Of a DNA stretch of 26,637 bases, positions 1-7,130 are shown piece after piece. The DNA is from Bacteroidales bacterium UBA3810. Lineage in GTDB: Bacteria; Bacteroidota; Bacteroidia; Bacteroidales; Paludibacteraceae. The first letter of the stretch is position 1; every line of letters begins with the position of its first letter. The DNA is taken from positions 1 through 26,637 of the forward strand of contig DFEE01000020.1 of NCBI GenBank assembly GCA_002368645.1, read 5' to 3'. Below the pieces are notes generated by a model that saw nothing but the letters and a program-made list of their open reading frames with translations, was not told the DNA's origin and did no database searches. Position numbers and translations under genes: made by a program.

Positions 1-1
1 G

Positions 2-29
2 GCGGTGCGGACGAGACTCGAACTCGCGA
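2..29 (-). repeat. Truncated copy of the tRNA-Asp 3' half
   Basis: Bases 2-29 repeat bases 75-102 exactly (28 bp, offset 73), that is, the T-arm, the 3' acceptor strand and the discriminator of tRNA-Asp. The rest of a tRNA is not there: bases 30-75 contain no matching 5' acceptor strand. They could form an ACCAG/CTGGT stem with a 6-nt loop that does not resemble a normal anticodon arm. It is best read as a decayed tandem tRNA copy or a scar left by an element that integrated at the tRNA 3' end. Confidence 0.8.
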
Positions 30-75
30 ACCAGCGTTTACTGGTATTCGCTGCGTTCTGTCATATCCTTTCCTG

Positions 76-149
76 CGGTGCGGACGAGACTCGAACTCGC
101 GACCTACGGCGTGACAGGCCGGTATTCTAACCAACTGAACTACCGCACC
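76..149 (-). tRNA. tRNA-Asp (anticodon GTC)
   Basis: Read on the minus strand, this 74-nt sequence folds as a standard cloverleaf. The acceptor stem GGTGCGG/CCGCACC is perfect (bases 143-149 with 77-83). The D-arm has GTTC/GAAT, the anticodon loop is CTGTCAC with anticodon GTC, and the T-arm is GCGAG-TTCGAGT-CTCGT. The discriminator base is G, as expected for tRNA-Asp. CCA is not fully encoded: GCAG follows the acceptor stem. The top pair of the anticodon stem is a C-U mismatch (position 27/43), which is unusual. The gene lies downstream of polA on the same strand, with its own promoter at 352-383. Confidence 0.95.
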
Positions 150-300
150 TAGCTTGCTGTCGGTTCTCGGTCAACCCAAGCCTTTCAGGCTCACGAAGGA
201 CCTACGAACCGCGCTACGCTTCCCACGAAATTTCGCTACGCTTATTTCGCGGGGACCCCATCAAGACCCTGCTGTTATCGCGGGGACCCCGATTAAGGGG
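150..300. repeat. GC-rich repeat cluster in the tRNA-Asp leader
   Basis: The stretch between polA and the tRNA contains no credible gene. It contains a 13-bp direct repeat, TCGCGGGGACCCC, at 247-259 and 278-290, each copy containing the palindrome GGGGACCCC. There is also a 10-bp direct repeat CGCTACGCTT at 212-221 and 234-243, a palindrome CGAAATTTCG at 226-235, and a small hairpin AGCCT-TTC-AGGCT at 179-191. It would be transcribed as a leader of roughly 200 nt ahead of the tRNA. The motifs look like parts of a dispersed palindromic repeat, but one window cannot prove that. Confidence 0.6.
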
Positions 301-351
301 TGGTGATAATCATTTTAATGAAAGATCACTTCTTTCTCGCGAAAGCGGGTG

Positions 352-383
352 CAAAATTACAACAAAAATTTGAAACCACCAAA
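352..383 (-). promoter_or_regulatory. Promoter for tRNA-Asp
   Basis: On the minus strand, TTTG (380-383), a 20-base spacer and TAATTTTG (352-359) match the Bacteroidota housekeeping promoter TTTG-N19-21-TAnnTTTG. It points toward tRNA-Asp, with transcription expected to begin near base 347. Six phased A-tracts lie just upstream (384-438). Confidence 0.75.
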
Positions 384-438
384 TTTTTTTGCATTTTTTT
401 GCGATTTTTAAGCATTTTTGCAGTTTTTTGGCATTTTT
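384..438 (-). promoter_or_regulatory. Phased A-tract array upstream of the tRNA promoter
   Basis: On the plus strand, runs of 5-7 T begin at 384, 394, 405, 415, 424 and 434. The steps are 10, 11, 10, 9 and 10, one helical turn each. Read on the minus strand these are A-tracts abutting the -33 element. A-tracts phased with the helix cause intrinsic DNA bending, and upstream A-tracts can act as UP elements at stable-RNA promoters. The array directly follows the polA stop codon. Confidence 0.7.
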
Positions 439-443
439 GGTGC

Positions 444-2750
444 TTAATGAGCCTCCAACCAGTTAGCACCCGCCCCTGCAGAGGCTATTAACGGCACTGA
501 TAGATGCACCACATTCTGCATTTCGGAGACTACTATCTGCTGCACCACATCCAGCCTTTCTGCCGGTACATTGAAGTTCAACTCGTCATGTACCTGCATA
601 ATCATAGGATACGAGCCGAAATGTACCCCCTGCTCCGCTAATGCACTCAGTCGCCGATCTATAGACACCATTGCCATTTTGATGATATCCGCGGCAGTGC
701 CTTGAATAGGTGCATTAACGGCATTACGCTCCGCAAAGGCTCGAACATTGGCATTATGAGACAATATATCCGGCAAATAGCGTTTCCGACCGAATAAAGT
801 CTCTACATAACCGTGTTCACGGGCAAACCGCTTCTGATTTTCAATAAATTCCACAACCTTAGGGAAGGACGCAAAATAATCATCTATCAGTTGTTTAGCC
901 TCACTTCGCGGACAATCCAGTTGTTGTGCAAGCCCGAATGCCGAAATACCATACAAGATACCGAAATTCGCCGTTTTGGCACGGCGGCGCATATCCTTGG
1001 TCACCTCCTCAATCGGGGTTCGGAATATCTTAGCAGCTGTAGCAGCGTGAATATCCTGTCCCTTTAGGAAAGCGTCTATTAAATGCGGGTCCTGACTGAA
1101 ATGCGCCATCAGTCGCAACTCAATCTGACTGTAATCAGCAGACAGGAAGACACAACCTTCATCGGGAATAACCGCTTGCCGGATTAACTGCCCGCGCTCA
1201 GAACGGATGGGCAGGTTCTGCAGATTCGGATTGGATGAGGAGAGTCGTCCGGTCGCCGTCGTCGTCTGGTTATAGGTTGTGTGAATCTTACCGGTCTTGG
1301 GATTGATATAGGTCGGCAGCGTAGCCACATAGGTGGAAATCAATTTCTTAAGTTCACGTTGCTCCAATATTTTACCCACTATAGGATGGTTATCCCGCAG
1401 GGCTTGCAACACATCTTCCGAAGTCGAATACTTGCCGGACTTACCGCGTTTCTGCTTCGGGTCAAGCCGTAAGTCCGTAAAGAGGATTTCGCCCACTTGC
1501 GCCGGACTATTGATATTGAAACTCTTACCCGCCAAAGTATAAATCTCTGCCTCCAAGTTCTCCAGTTCCTTACTGAGTTTCTGCTCCGCCTCTCGGAGTA
1601 ATGGCACATCAAATCGCACACCGGCCTCTTCCATTTTCCGAAGCACCGGCACCAAGGGCAGTTCGACATCTTGGTAAAGGGCAAAGAGGGCCGGCACGGC
1701 TTTCAATGCCTCCCAATCGGGTTGTTTATAAGGATTGAAACCTGCTTCGGGATTCAGCAAATACTGGCAAAGCCGATTCTCAATACTGTCGTAGGTCGGA
1801 GGTTGTTCCGCCGGTTCGGCAAACAAGTCCAAAGTCGCCTCCTGTTTAATAGGCGCACTAACAACAGGAGCAGGTTCGGCATTAACCGGAGCAGCCATCC
1901 CCCTTAGCAGCGAATTAAATTCCAAACGCCGGTATATAGGCACCAATTCTTCCGGATTAGGTTCTTTGATTACCAAGTCGTTTACCGAAATTGAGACAGG
2001 CACATCTGTCTTGATAGTGACCAGAAACTGCGAGAAGCGTATGGCATCGACCTGGGTCTCCACCTTGGTCTTCAACGCTCCCTTCAGCTCATCTGTATGG
2101 GCAAGCAGGTTATCAATGGAACCATATTGTTGCAGCAGTTGGACAGCAGTCTTCTCCCCCACTCCTTTGCATCCGGGGACATTGTCAACGGCATCCCCCA
2201 TTAGGGCAAGAAGGTCTATCACCTGCTTTTTATCACTCAGACCATATTTGGCACAAACCTCCACGGGTCCCATCTGCTCAAACCCTCCTGTATGACGAGG
2301 TCTATACATATAAACATGTTCATCCACCAACTGACCGTAATCTTTATCGGGCGTTGCCATAAATACCTCATAACCCTCTTTAGCGGCTTGGAGTGCCACG
2401 GTACCAATGACATCATCGGCTTCGAAGCCGGGTACTTCCAATATGGTGATATTACGTGCCTTCAAGATTTCTTTTATCACGGGCACAGCTTTCTTGATAT
2501 CCTCGGGTGTCTCAGGGCGTTGCGCCTTATAATGCTCATACGCTTCATGCCGAAAGGTCGGACCGGAAGGGTCAAAGGCCACCGCCCAATGGGTCGGTTT
2601 TAAGTCGCGCTGAAGGTCATCAAGCGTCTTGACGAAGCCGAAAATAGCCGAGGTATTTTCGCCGGATGAGGTCACACGGGGCGCCTTGATAAAGGCATAG
2701 TAGGCGCGAAAAATCATCGCATAAGCATCTATGAGAAGAAGTCTATTCAT
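444..2750 (-). CDS. polA: DNA polymerase I, without a 3'-5' exonuclease domain
   Basis: Removes RNA primers and fills gaps in replication and excision repair. The 768 residues hold an N-terminal 5' nuclease (about 1-285, with FEADDV at 109-114, TPDKDYGQL at 133-141 and GDAVDNVPGCKGVGEKT at 185-201). A proline/alanine-rich linker follows (about 286-318), then the polymerase fold (about 376-768) with motif A DYSQIELR (539-546), motif B around RRRAKTANFGILYG (588-601) and motif C HDEL (721-724). Typical PolA is about 830-950 residues. Here the segment that should carry the proofreading domain is only some 55 residues (320-375). It keeps a recognisable CQYLLNPE but no Exo I (DTET-like), Exo II or Exo III acidic residues. 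Polymerase and 5' nuclease look fully functional. It is the last protein gene of the cluster, 4 bases after ung. Confidence 0.96.
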   Translation of the reverse strand: MNRLLLIDAYAMIFRAYYAFIKAPRVTSSGENTSAIFGFVKTLDDLQRDLKPTHWAVAFDPSGPTFRHEAYEHYKAQRPETPEDIKKAVPVIKEILKARNITILEVPGFEADDVIGTVALQAAKEGYEVFMATPDKDYGQLVDEHVYMYRPRHTGGFEQMGPVEVCAKYGLSDKKQVIDLLALMGDAVDNVPGCKGVGEKTAVQLLQQYGSIDNLLAHTDELKGALKTKVETQVDAIRFSQFLVTIKTDVPVSISVNDLVIKEPNPEELVPIYRRLEFNSLLRGMAAPVNAEPAPVVSAPIKQEATLDLFAEPAEQPPTYDSIENRLCQYLLNPEAGFNPYKQPDWEALKAVPALFALYQDVELPLVPVLRKMEEAGVRFDVPLLREAEQKLSKELENLEAEIYTLAGKSFNINSPAQVGEILFTDLRLDPKQKRGKSGKYSTSEDVLQALRDNHPIVGKILEQRELKKLISTYVATLPTYINPKTGKIHTTYNQTTTATGRLSSSNPNLQNLPIRSERGQLIRQAVIPDEGCVFLSADYSQIELRLMAHFSQDPHLIDAFLKGQDIHAATAAKIFRTPIEEVTKDMRRRAKTANFGILYGISAFGLAQQLDCPRSEAKQLIDDYFASFPKVVEFIENQKRFAREHGYVETLFGRKRYLPDILSHNANVRAFAERNAVNAPIQGTAADIIKMAMVSIDRRLSALAEQGVHFGSYPMIMQVHDELNFNVPAERLDVVQQIVVSEMQNVVHLSVPLIASAGAGANWLEAH

Positions 2751-2754
2751 AGTA

Positions 2755-3417
2755 TTACCAATTGATAGCAGGAGGATTAAATTTGGTCAAATAGTCATTT
2801 GCTTTGGAGAAATGTCCGCACCCGATAAATCCCCTATACGCTGAAAGCGGCGAAGGGTGCGGCGCGGTGAGTACTAAGTTCTTACGACGGTCAATGAACT
2901 GTCCTTTACGCTGGGCATATGCTCCCCAAAGCATATATACGATATGTTCACGGTGCGTGTTCAGGGCTTGAATAGCTGCATCGGTTAACTCTTCCCACCC
3001 TTTATTCTGATGAGAGCCGGGACGATGCGCTTCAACGGTCAAAGTAGCGTTCAAAAGGAGCACGCCTTGCTCCGCCCAATGCTGAAGATTGCCCGAGTGA
3101 GGAACAGGAATACCCAAATCCCGATTAAGTTCCTTAAAGATATTCTCTAATGAGGGCGGAATAGCGACTCCATCATTAACGCTGAAACATAAGCCGTGCG
3201 CCTGACCGACATCGTGATAAGGGTCTTGGCCTATTATAACAACACGTACCCTGTCAAAAGGGCACGAGTTGAAAGCATTGAAAATAAGCGGTCCCGGAGG
3301 ATAACAGGTGTGAGTTTGGTATTCCCGTCGGACAAAGGATGTGAGCAACTCAAAATAAGGTTTATCAAATTCCGGTTGCAAGACTTGTTTCCAACTCTCT
3401 TCGATTTTAACATCCAT
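2755..3417 (-). CDS. ung: Uracil-DNA glycosylase, family 1
   Basis: Removes uracil from DNA to start base-excision repair. The 220-residue protein has the family-1 active-site motif GQDPYHDVGQAHGL, whose Asp activates water, and the C-terminal HPSPLSAYRG motif that supplies the catalytic His and the minor-groove intercalation loop. Length is normal for the family. It sits 13 bases after queA and 4 bases before polA, so the uracil-excision enzyme and the gap-filling polymerase are made together. Confidence 0.97.
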   Translation of the reverse strand: MDVKIEESWKQVLQPEFDKPYFELLTSFVRREYQTHTCYPPGPLIFNAFNSCPFDRVRVVIIGQDPYHDVGQAHGLCFSVNDGVAIPPSLENIFKELNRDLGIPVPHSGNLQHWAEQGVLLLNATLTVEAHRPGSHQNKGWEELTDAAIQALNTHREHIVYMLWGAYAQRKGQFIDRRKNLVLTAPHPSPLSAYRGFIGCGHFSKANDYLTKFNPPAINW

Positions 3418-3430
3418 ACCCGCCTAAACC

Positions 3431-4555
3431 TTAATCTATGATGAGCATACAGTCTCCGAAATCGCCAAAACGATACCCTTCTTGTACAGCAACCCGATAA
3501 GCATCCATAATATTCTCATATCCGCCGAAAGCGACAGCCATCATCTGCTGACTGGATTGGGGGAAATAGAAGTTAACAAACATTGAGTTGGCAACACTGA
3601 AATTGTAAGGCGGGAAGATAAACAGGTTCGTCCAGCCGTCATATGCAGAAATCTGACCGGTAGAGCCGGCTACATGTTCGAGCGCACGCATAACCTCGGT
3701 GCCGACAGCGCAAACACGGCAATTCTTATTATGCGCAACATCCACATCATTCACTAACGAGGAAGGAATAATGATATGCTCGCTGTCGGTCTTATGTTTG
3801 GACAAATCCTCGACATCCACTTCCTTGAAATTACCCAAGGAGACATAAGAGGTCAAGGTTTTGGAAGAAGCGCCATTGAGTTCCAAGCGTTTAATCAGCA
3901 ATTTAGAGAACTGTGCGGACGTAGCGGGTGATGCAACAGCACCTACCTTATCGGCAAAGATGGATTGATACCGTGCTCTATCCTCTTCTTCTACTACGGC
4001 ACGGAAATCCTCATCCGCCTGAATCATATATTCTTTACGGTATTCGGCTTCTACTTCCGGGGACATGGGTCGCTCAATGTATTTAGGTAAGGGAGTATGG
4101 CCGATGGCATATAACTTAGGGACAAACTCATCGTTGTTGTAATCCGTAAGGAACCGGAAAGTACGTCCGCGGGAAGTCGTGTTGTCTATCACCTCGGCGA
4201 CGATATTGCTATCTTCATCAAAAAAGAGCTTATTACCGATACGAATCTTGCGGGCAGGGTCTACCAATACATCCCAATAGCGTAAATCATGGTTAAGTTC
4301 CCTCAAGAGGAAGACCTCAATGTCGGCCAGTGTTTTCTCTTTCTTACTGTATAAGCGAGCAGGAAAAACCTTCGCATCATTGAAAATCAGCAAATCTCCT
4401 TCACCAAAATAATCCGCCGCATCGCGCATCTGCTTATGCTCAATGAGTCCGCTTTTTCGGTGAACAACCATCAAGCGCGTATCATCGCGGTTATAGCGCG
4501 GATATTGAGCGATAAGCTCGGGAGGTAATTTGAATTTAAAATCACTTAGTTTCAT
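3431..4555 (-). CDS. queA: QueA-type tRNA preQ1 ribosyltransferase-isomerase, divergent
   Basis: QueA transfers the ribosyl group of S-adenosylmethionine to preQ1 at the tRNA wobble position to make epoxyqueuosine. The N-terminal half is canonical: LIFNDAKVFPARLY (56-69), WDVLVDPARKIRIGNKL (94-110), EVIDNTTSRGRT (121-132). The C-terminal half departs from the family as I know it. There is an extra stretch of about 28 residues at about 162-189. The usual APTA-x-LHF motif reads SPATSAQF (209-216), the LHxG before LGNF is lost, MDSE reads TDSE (256-259), and NFHxPxSTLLM reads NFYFPQSSQQM (328-338). The length, 374, is slightly above the usual 345-355. Its start overlaps the truB stop as ATGA. 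Family membership is certain; unchanged activity is not. Confidence 0.88.
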   Translation of the reverse strand: MKLSDFKFKLPPELIAQYPRYNRDDTRLMVVHRKSGLIEHKQMRDAADYFGEGDLLIFNDAKVFPARLYSKKEKTLADIEVFLLRELNHDLRYWDVLVDPARKIRIGNKLFFDEDSNIVAEVIDNTTSRGRTFRFLTDYNNDEFVPKLYAIGHTPLPKYIERPMSPEVEAEYRKEYMIQADEDFRAVVEEEDRARYQSIFADKVGAVASPATSAQFSKLLIKRLELNGASSKTLTSYVSLGNFKEVDVEDLSKHKTDSEHIIIPSSLVNDVDVAHNKNCRVCAVGTEVMRALEHVAGSTGQISAYDGWTNLFIFPPYNFSVANSMFVNFYFPQSSQQMMAVAFGGYENIMDAYRVAVQEGYRFGDFGDCMLIID

Positions 4556-5241
4556 ATCTTTTCAATCATTTTTTCAAAATCTTCGAAGCCCATACAGTCC
4601 TCAATGCGTATATTCCCTACCCGGGTTCTTCTCAAAGCAATAAGATGTGCTCCGCTGTTCAGGCGCTGCCCTATATCGCGTGCTAACGCACGGATGTATG
4701 TTCCTTTAGAGCAGACTATACGGAGGGTGAGTTGCATCCGTTGCTCATCGAAGGAGAGAATCTCTATTTCGTCAATAACAAGCAATTTGGGCTTCAGTTC
4801 CACTTCTTCGCCTTTGCGTGCTAACTCGTAAGCACGCTTGCCCTCCACTTTAACCGCGCTGAACATGGGCGGTACCTGCCATTGCTCTCCGCGAAAAGTC
4901 GGTATAACTTCATCTATCAACGCACGGGTAATATGTTCCGTCGGATAGGTTGCATCAATAGGTTTTTCAAGGTCAAAGGACGGTGTAGTTGCACCCAATT
5001 GGAGCGTCGCTATATATTCCTTGTCATGCGCCTGGAGTTCATCTATCATCTTCGTTTTCCGCCCCGTGCAGACCACTACTACTCCCGTCGCCAACGGATC
5101 CAACGTGCCGGTATGCCCGACCTTAAGTTTCTTGACATGCAGTTTATGGCACAAAAGCCAACGAGTCTTACCGACCACATCGAAACTGGTCCACCGATAA
5201 GGCTTGTCAAAGGGCAGTATTTCACCTTCAATAAAGTCCAT
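4552..5241 (-). CDS. truB: tRNA pseudouridine-55 synthase
   Basis: Makes pseudouridine 55 in the T-loop of tRNAs. The catalytic motif GHTGTLDPLATGVVVV carries the nucleophilic Asp. The N-terminus MDFIEGEILPFDKPYRWTSF matches the family's KPxGxTSFD region, and SKGTYIRALARDIG is the usual RNA-binding motif. I chose the ATG at 5241 (229 residues). The frame extends to a TTG at 5265, but MDFIEGE is the normal family start. It overlaps the end of uppP by 14 bases and queA by 4, so translational coupling is likely. Confidence 0.95.
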   Translation of the reverse strand: MDFIEGEILPFDKPYRWTSFDVVGKTRWLLCHKLHVKKLKVGHTGTLDPLATGVVVVCTGRKTKMIDELQAHDKEYIATLQLGATTPSFDLEKPIDATYPTEHITRALIDEVIPTFRGEQWQVPPMFSAVKVEGKRAYELARKGEEVELKPKLLVIDEIEILSFDEQRMQLTLRIVCSKGTYIRALARDIGQRLNSGAHLIALRRTRVGNIRIEDCMGFEDFEKMIEKI

Positions 5242-6031
5242 AAATGATGGCAAACACACCGACAATGGCGCAATATACCGCGAAATAGAGTAATTTCTGT
5301 TTCTTAACTATCTCTAACATCCACTTGCAAGCAAGACAGCCGGTCACAAAGGAGGCAATAAAGCCGACTAACATTGTACCCCAGCCGAGTTCGGAAACCA
5401 CTTCCCCTTTGAGAATATCCATTAGGTCCAGGAATGCAGCACCTAAAACGGGTATCAATACCATGAGGAACGAGAAATGCGAGACCTTTTCCTTATTATT
5501 TCCCAAAATAATACCCGTCGCAATTGTTGCACCGGAACGACTTAAGCCGGGGAGAACAGCTACCGCCTGAGCGATACCGATAATGAAAGCATGCCACCAG
5601 CTAATTTCCTCCCGTGGACGAGGTTTGGCGAAATGTGCAAAGCACAGCAGCGCCGCGGTCATCAATAAACAAGTGCCCACCATCTCAAGTCCGGAACCAA
5701 AAATAGCAGCAACATGCTCTTTAAAAAACATACCGACTACAAAGACAGGAATCATCGATAGTAGTAGTTTGGAGACATAGACCTTCTCACTATTCCATCG
5801 GGTAGTCAGGAACGTGCCCCTCAGTAACTGCCCAATCTCCTTATACAGAATCACAATCGTCGCACACACTGTTGCCGCATGCACAATGACATCAAACAAA
5901 AGCATGTCACCGTCAGCAAAATGAACATGAAGCAACTCTTGACCTATTGTCAAATGTCCGGAGGAAGAGACGGGCAGAAACTCCGTCAGTCCTTGAACTA
6001 TTCCTAATATCAGCGCCTGCCACCAAGTCAT
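5228..6031 (-). CDS. uppP: Undecaprenyl-diphosphate phosphatase
   Basis: Integral membrane enzyme (BacA family) that dephosphorylates undecaprenyl pyrophosphate, recycling the lipid carrier for peptidoglycan and surface polysaccharide synthesis. Both signature motifs are present: GLTEFLPVSSSGHLTIGQ near the N-terminus, with the catalytic Glu and Ser/His, and LPGLSRSGATIATGIILG in the second half with the essential Arg. The 267 residues contain about eight hydrophobic segments, normal for the family. Its ATG overlaps the DUF3098 gene stop (ATGA). Confidence 0.96.
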   Translation of the reverse strand: MTWWQALILGIVQGLTEFLPVSSSGHLTIGQELLHVHFADGDMLLFDVIVHAATVCATIVILYKEIGQLLRGTFLTTRWNSEKVYVSKLLLSMIPVFVVGMFFKEHVAAIFGSGLEMVGTCLLMTAALLCFAHFAKPRPREEISWWHAFIIGIAQAVAVLPGLSRSGATIATGIILGNNKEKVSHFSFLMVLIPVLGAAFLDLMDILKGEVVSELGWGTMLVGFIASFVTGCLACKWMLEIVKKQKLLYFAVYCAIVGVFAIIYGLY

Positions 6032-6255
6032 TTTTCGTTATTTTTTTTACGGGGACGATACACTATCGCAAAAATCATAAAGAGAAAGCCAAATAGGCTT
6101 ATCATCGGTCCTACCGTGATACGGCGAACAGAAAAAATATCAGGATTATAAACCTCCGCTGACGGAGCACCGGTCATCAACACAAAACCAATCACAATGA
6201 TGACTAACGCTACAGCAATGAGAATAAGATTAAGTTTCGGTAAATGAAATTTCAT
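6028..6255 (-). CDS. DUF3098 small membrane protein
   Basis: 75 residues with two predicted transmembrane helices (about 8-27 and 48-67) and a basic C-terminal tail (YRPRKKNNEK). The intervening loop, EVYNPDIFSVRRITVGP, is the conserved core of this Bacteroidota-specific family. Its function is unknown. It commonly sits between ftsX and uppP, as here, which suggests a role in envelope biogenesis. It lies 11 bases after ftsX and overlaps uppP by 4. Confidence 0.9.
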   Translation of the reverse strand: MKFHLPKLNLILIAVALVIIVIGFVLMTGAPSAEVYNPDIFSVRRITVGPMISLFGFLFMIFAIVYRPRKKNNEK

Positions 6256-6266
6256 ATTTATTGCAA

Positions 6267-7130
6267 TTAAATCTCGTATAATTTATCCCCTTTCATGCGG
6301 ATATATCGTCCGGTCGCGATGAGGGACGCCATCACCACAATTATCAGTCCTAAGCCAATCACAATACCGGCAATCAAGCATAAATTCTGCCACGTCAGTG
6401 GGAAGAGCACCACTCCAAGTTTGTAGTTGACATAATAGATAGTTCCCGCCAACGCAGCCAAGGCTAATACAGCTGCCACAATTCCAATCAACATATTCTT
6501 GCCGACAAATGGTCTTTTAATAGTTGCTGCCGTCGCGCCGACAAGCGTCATTGTTCTAATCAAGAAGCGTTTGGAATAAATCTGCAACCGAATGGTATTG
6601 ATAATCAACGCTTGCGCGATGATGAGCAAAATCAATGCGACACCCAATAGTATCCACGCCGCTTGGCTGAGATTGGCGCTCATGAATTCCAAGAGATCCT
6701 TCTGATAAACAACTTTCTCCACATAAGGCAATGCCTGTAATTGCGCAGCAATATGCGCCATCGAATCGGCCTGTACATACTTATCCGCCAACTGCAATTC
6801 ATAGGCATCACGCAGCGGATTATACCCTAAAAACTCTGTAGGGTCTTCTCCTAAAGCAGCGATATGTTCCTGCAACGCCTGCTCTTTTGTCACGTAAGTA
6901 TAAGACTCAGTATAGGGAACAACGTCCAGGGTTGTGCTAAGACGGCGCCTGCTGACGCTATCCGCATCGGCTGCAAGGACAATAGTCATCGTGACATTGT
7001 CACGGATATTATTCATCAGCGAGTGCGTAGATAGCAGCATCACTACCTCCAGCCCTAATAAGAACAAAACCATGGCGATAGAAATCGCCGTGGTTACGTA
7101 CATATTGAAGAATCTACGTTTCGTACTCAT
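6267..7130 (-). CDS. ftsX: FtsX-like cell-division ABC transporter permease
   Basis: FtsX works with the ATPase FtsE to activate cell-wall hydrolases at the septum. The 287-residue protein has the expected plan: one N-terminal transmembrane helix (YVTTAISIAMVLFLLGLEVV), a periplasmic domain of about 120 residues with SYTYVTKEQALQE, then three C-terminal helices. LIIAQALIINTIRLQIYSKR and the TLVGAT motif are typical of the permease core. I chose the ATG at 7130, which overlaps the gldN stop as TGATG. The frame extends only to a TTG at 7142. No ftsE is adjacent, which is usual in this phylum. Confidence 0.92.
   Translation of the reverse strand: MSTKRRFFNMYVTTAISIAMVLFLLGLEVVMLLSTHSLMNNIRDNVTMTIVLAADADSVSRRRLSTTLDVVPYTESYTYVTKEQALQEHIAALGEDPTEFLGYNPLRDAYELQLADKYVQADSMAHIAAQLQALPYVEKVVYQKDLLEFMSANLSQAAWILLGVALILLIIAQALIINTIRLQIYSKRFLIRTMTLVGATAATIKRPFVGKNMLIGIVAAVLALAALAGTIYYVNYKLGVVLFPLTWQNLCLIAGIVIGLGLIIVVMASLIATGRYIRMKGDKLYEI

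Noticed and set aside
30..75. Second functional tRNA downstream of tRNA-Asp
   Set aside because: There is no matching 5' acceptor strand and no normal D-arm or seven-base anticodon loop. Only the 3' half is preserved.
300..491. 63-codon plus-strand frame between tRNA and polA
   Set aside because: It runs over the minus-strand promoter, the A-tract array and the polA end. Its Phe-rich translation comes from the T-runs.
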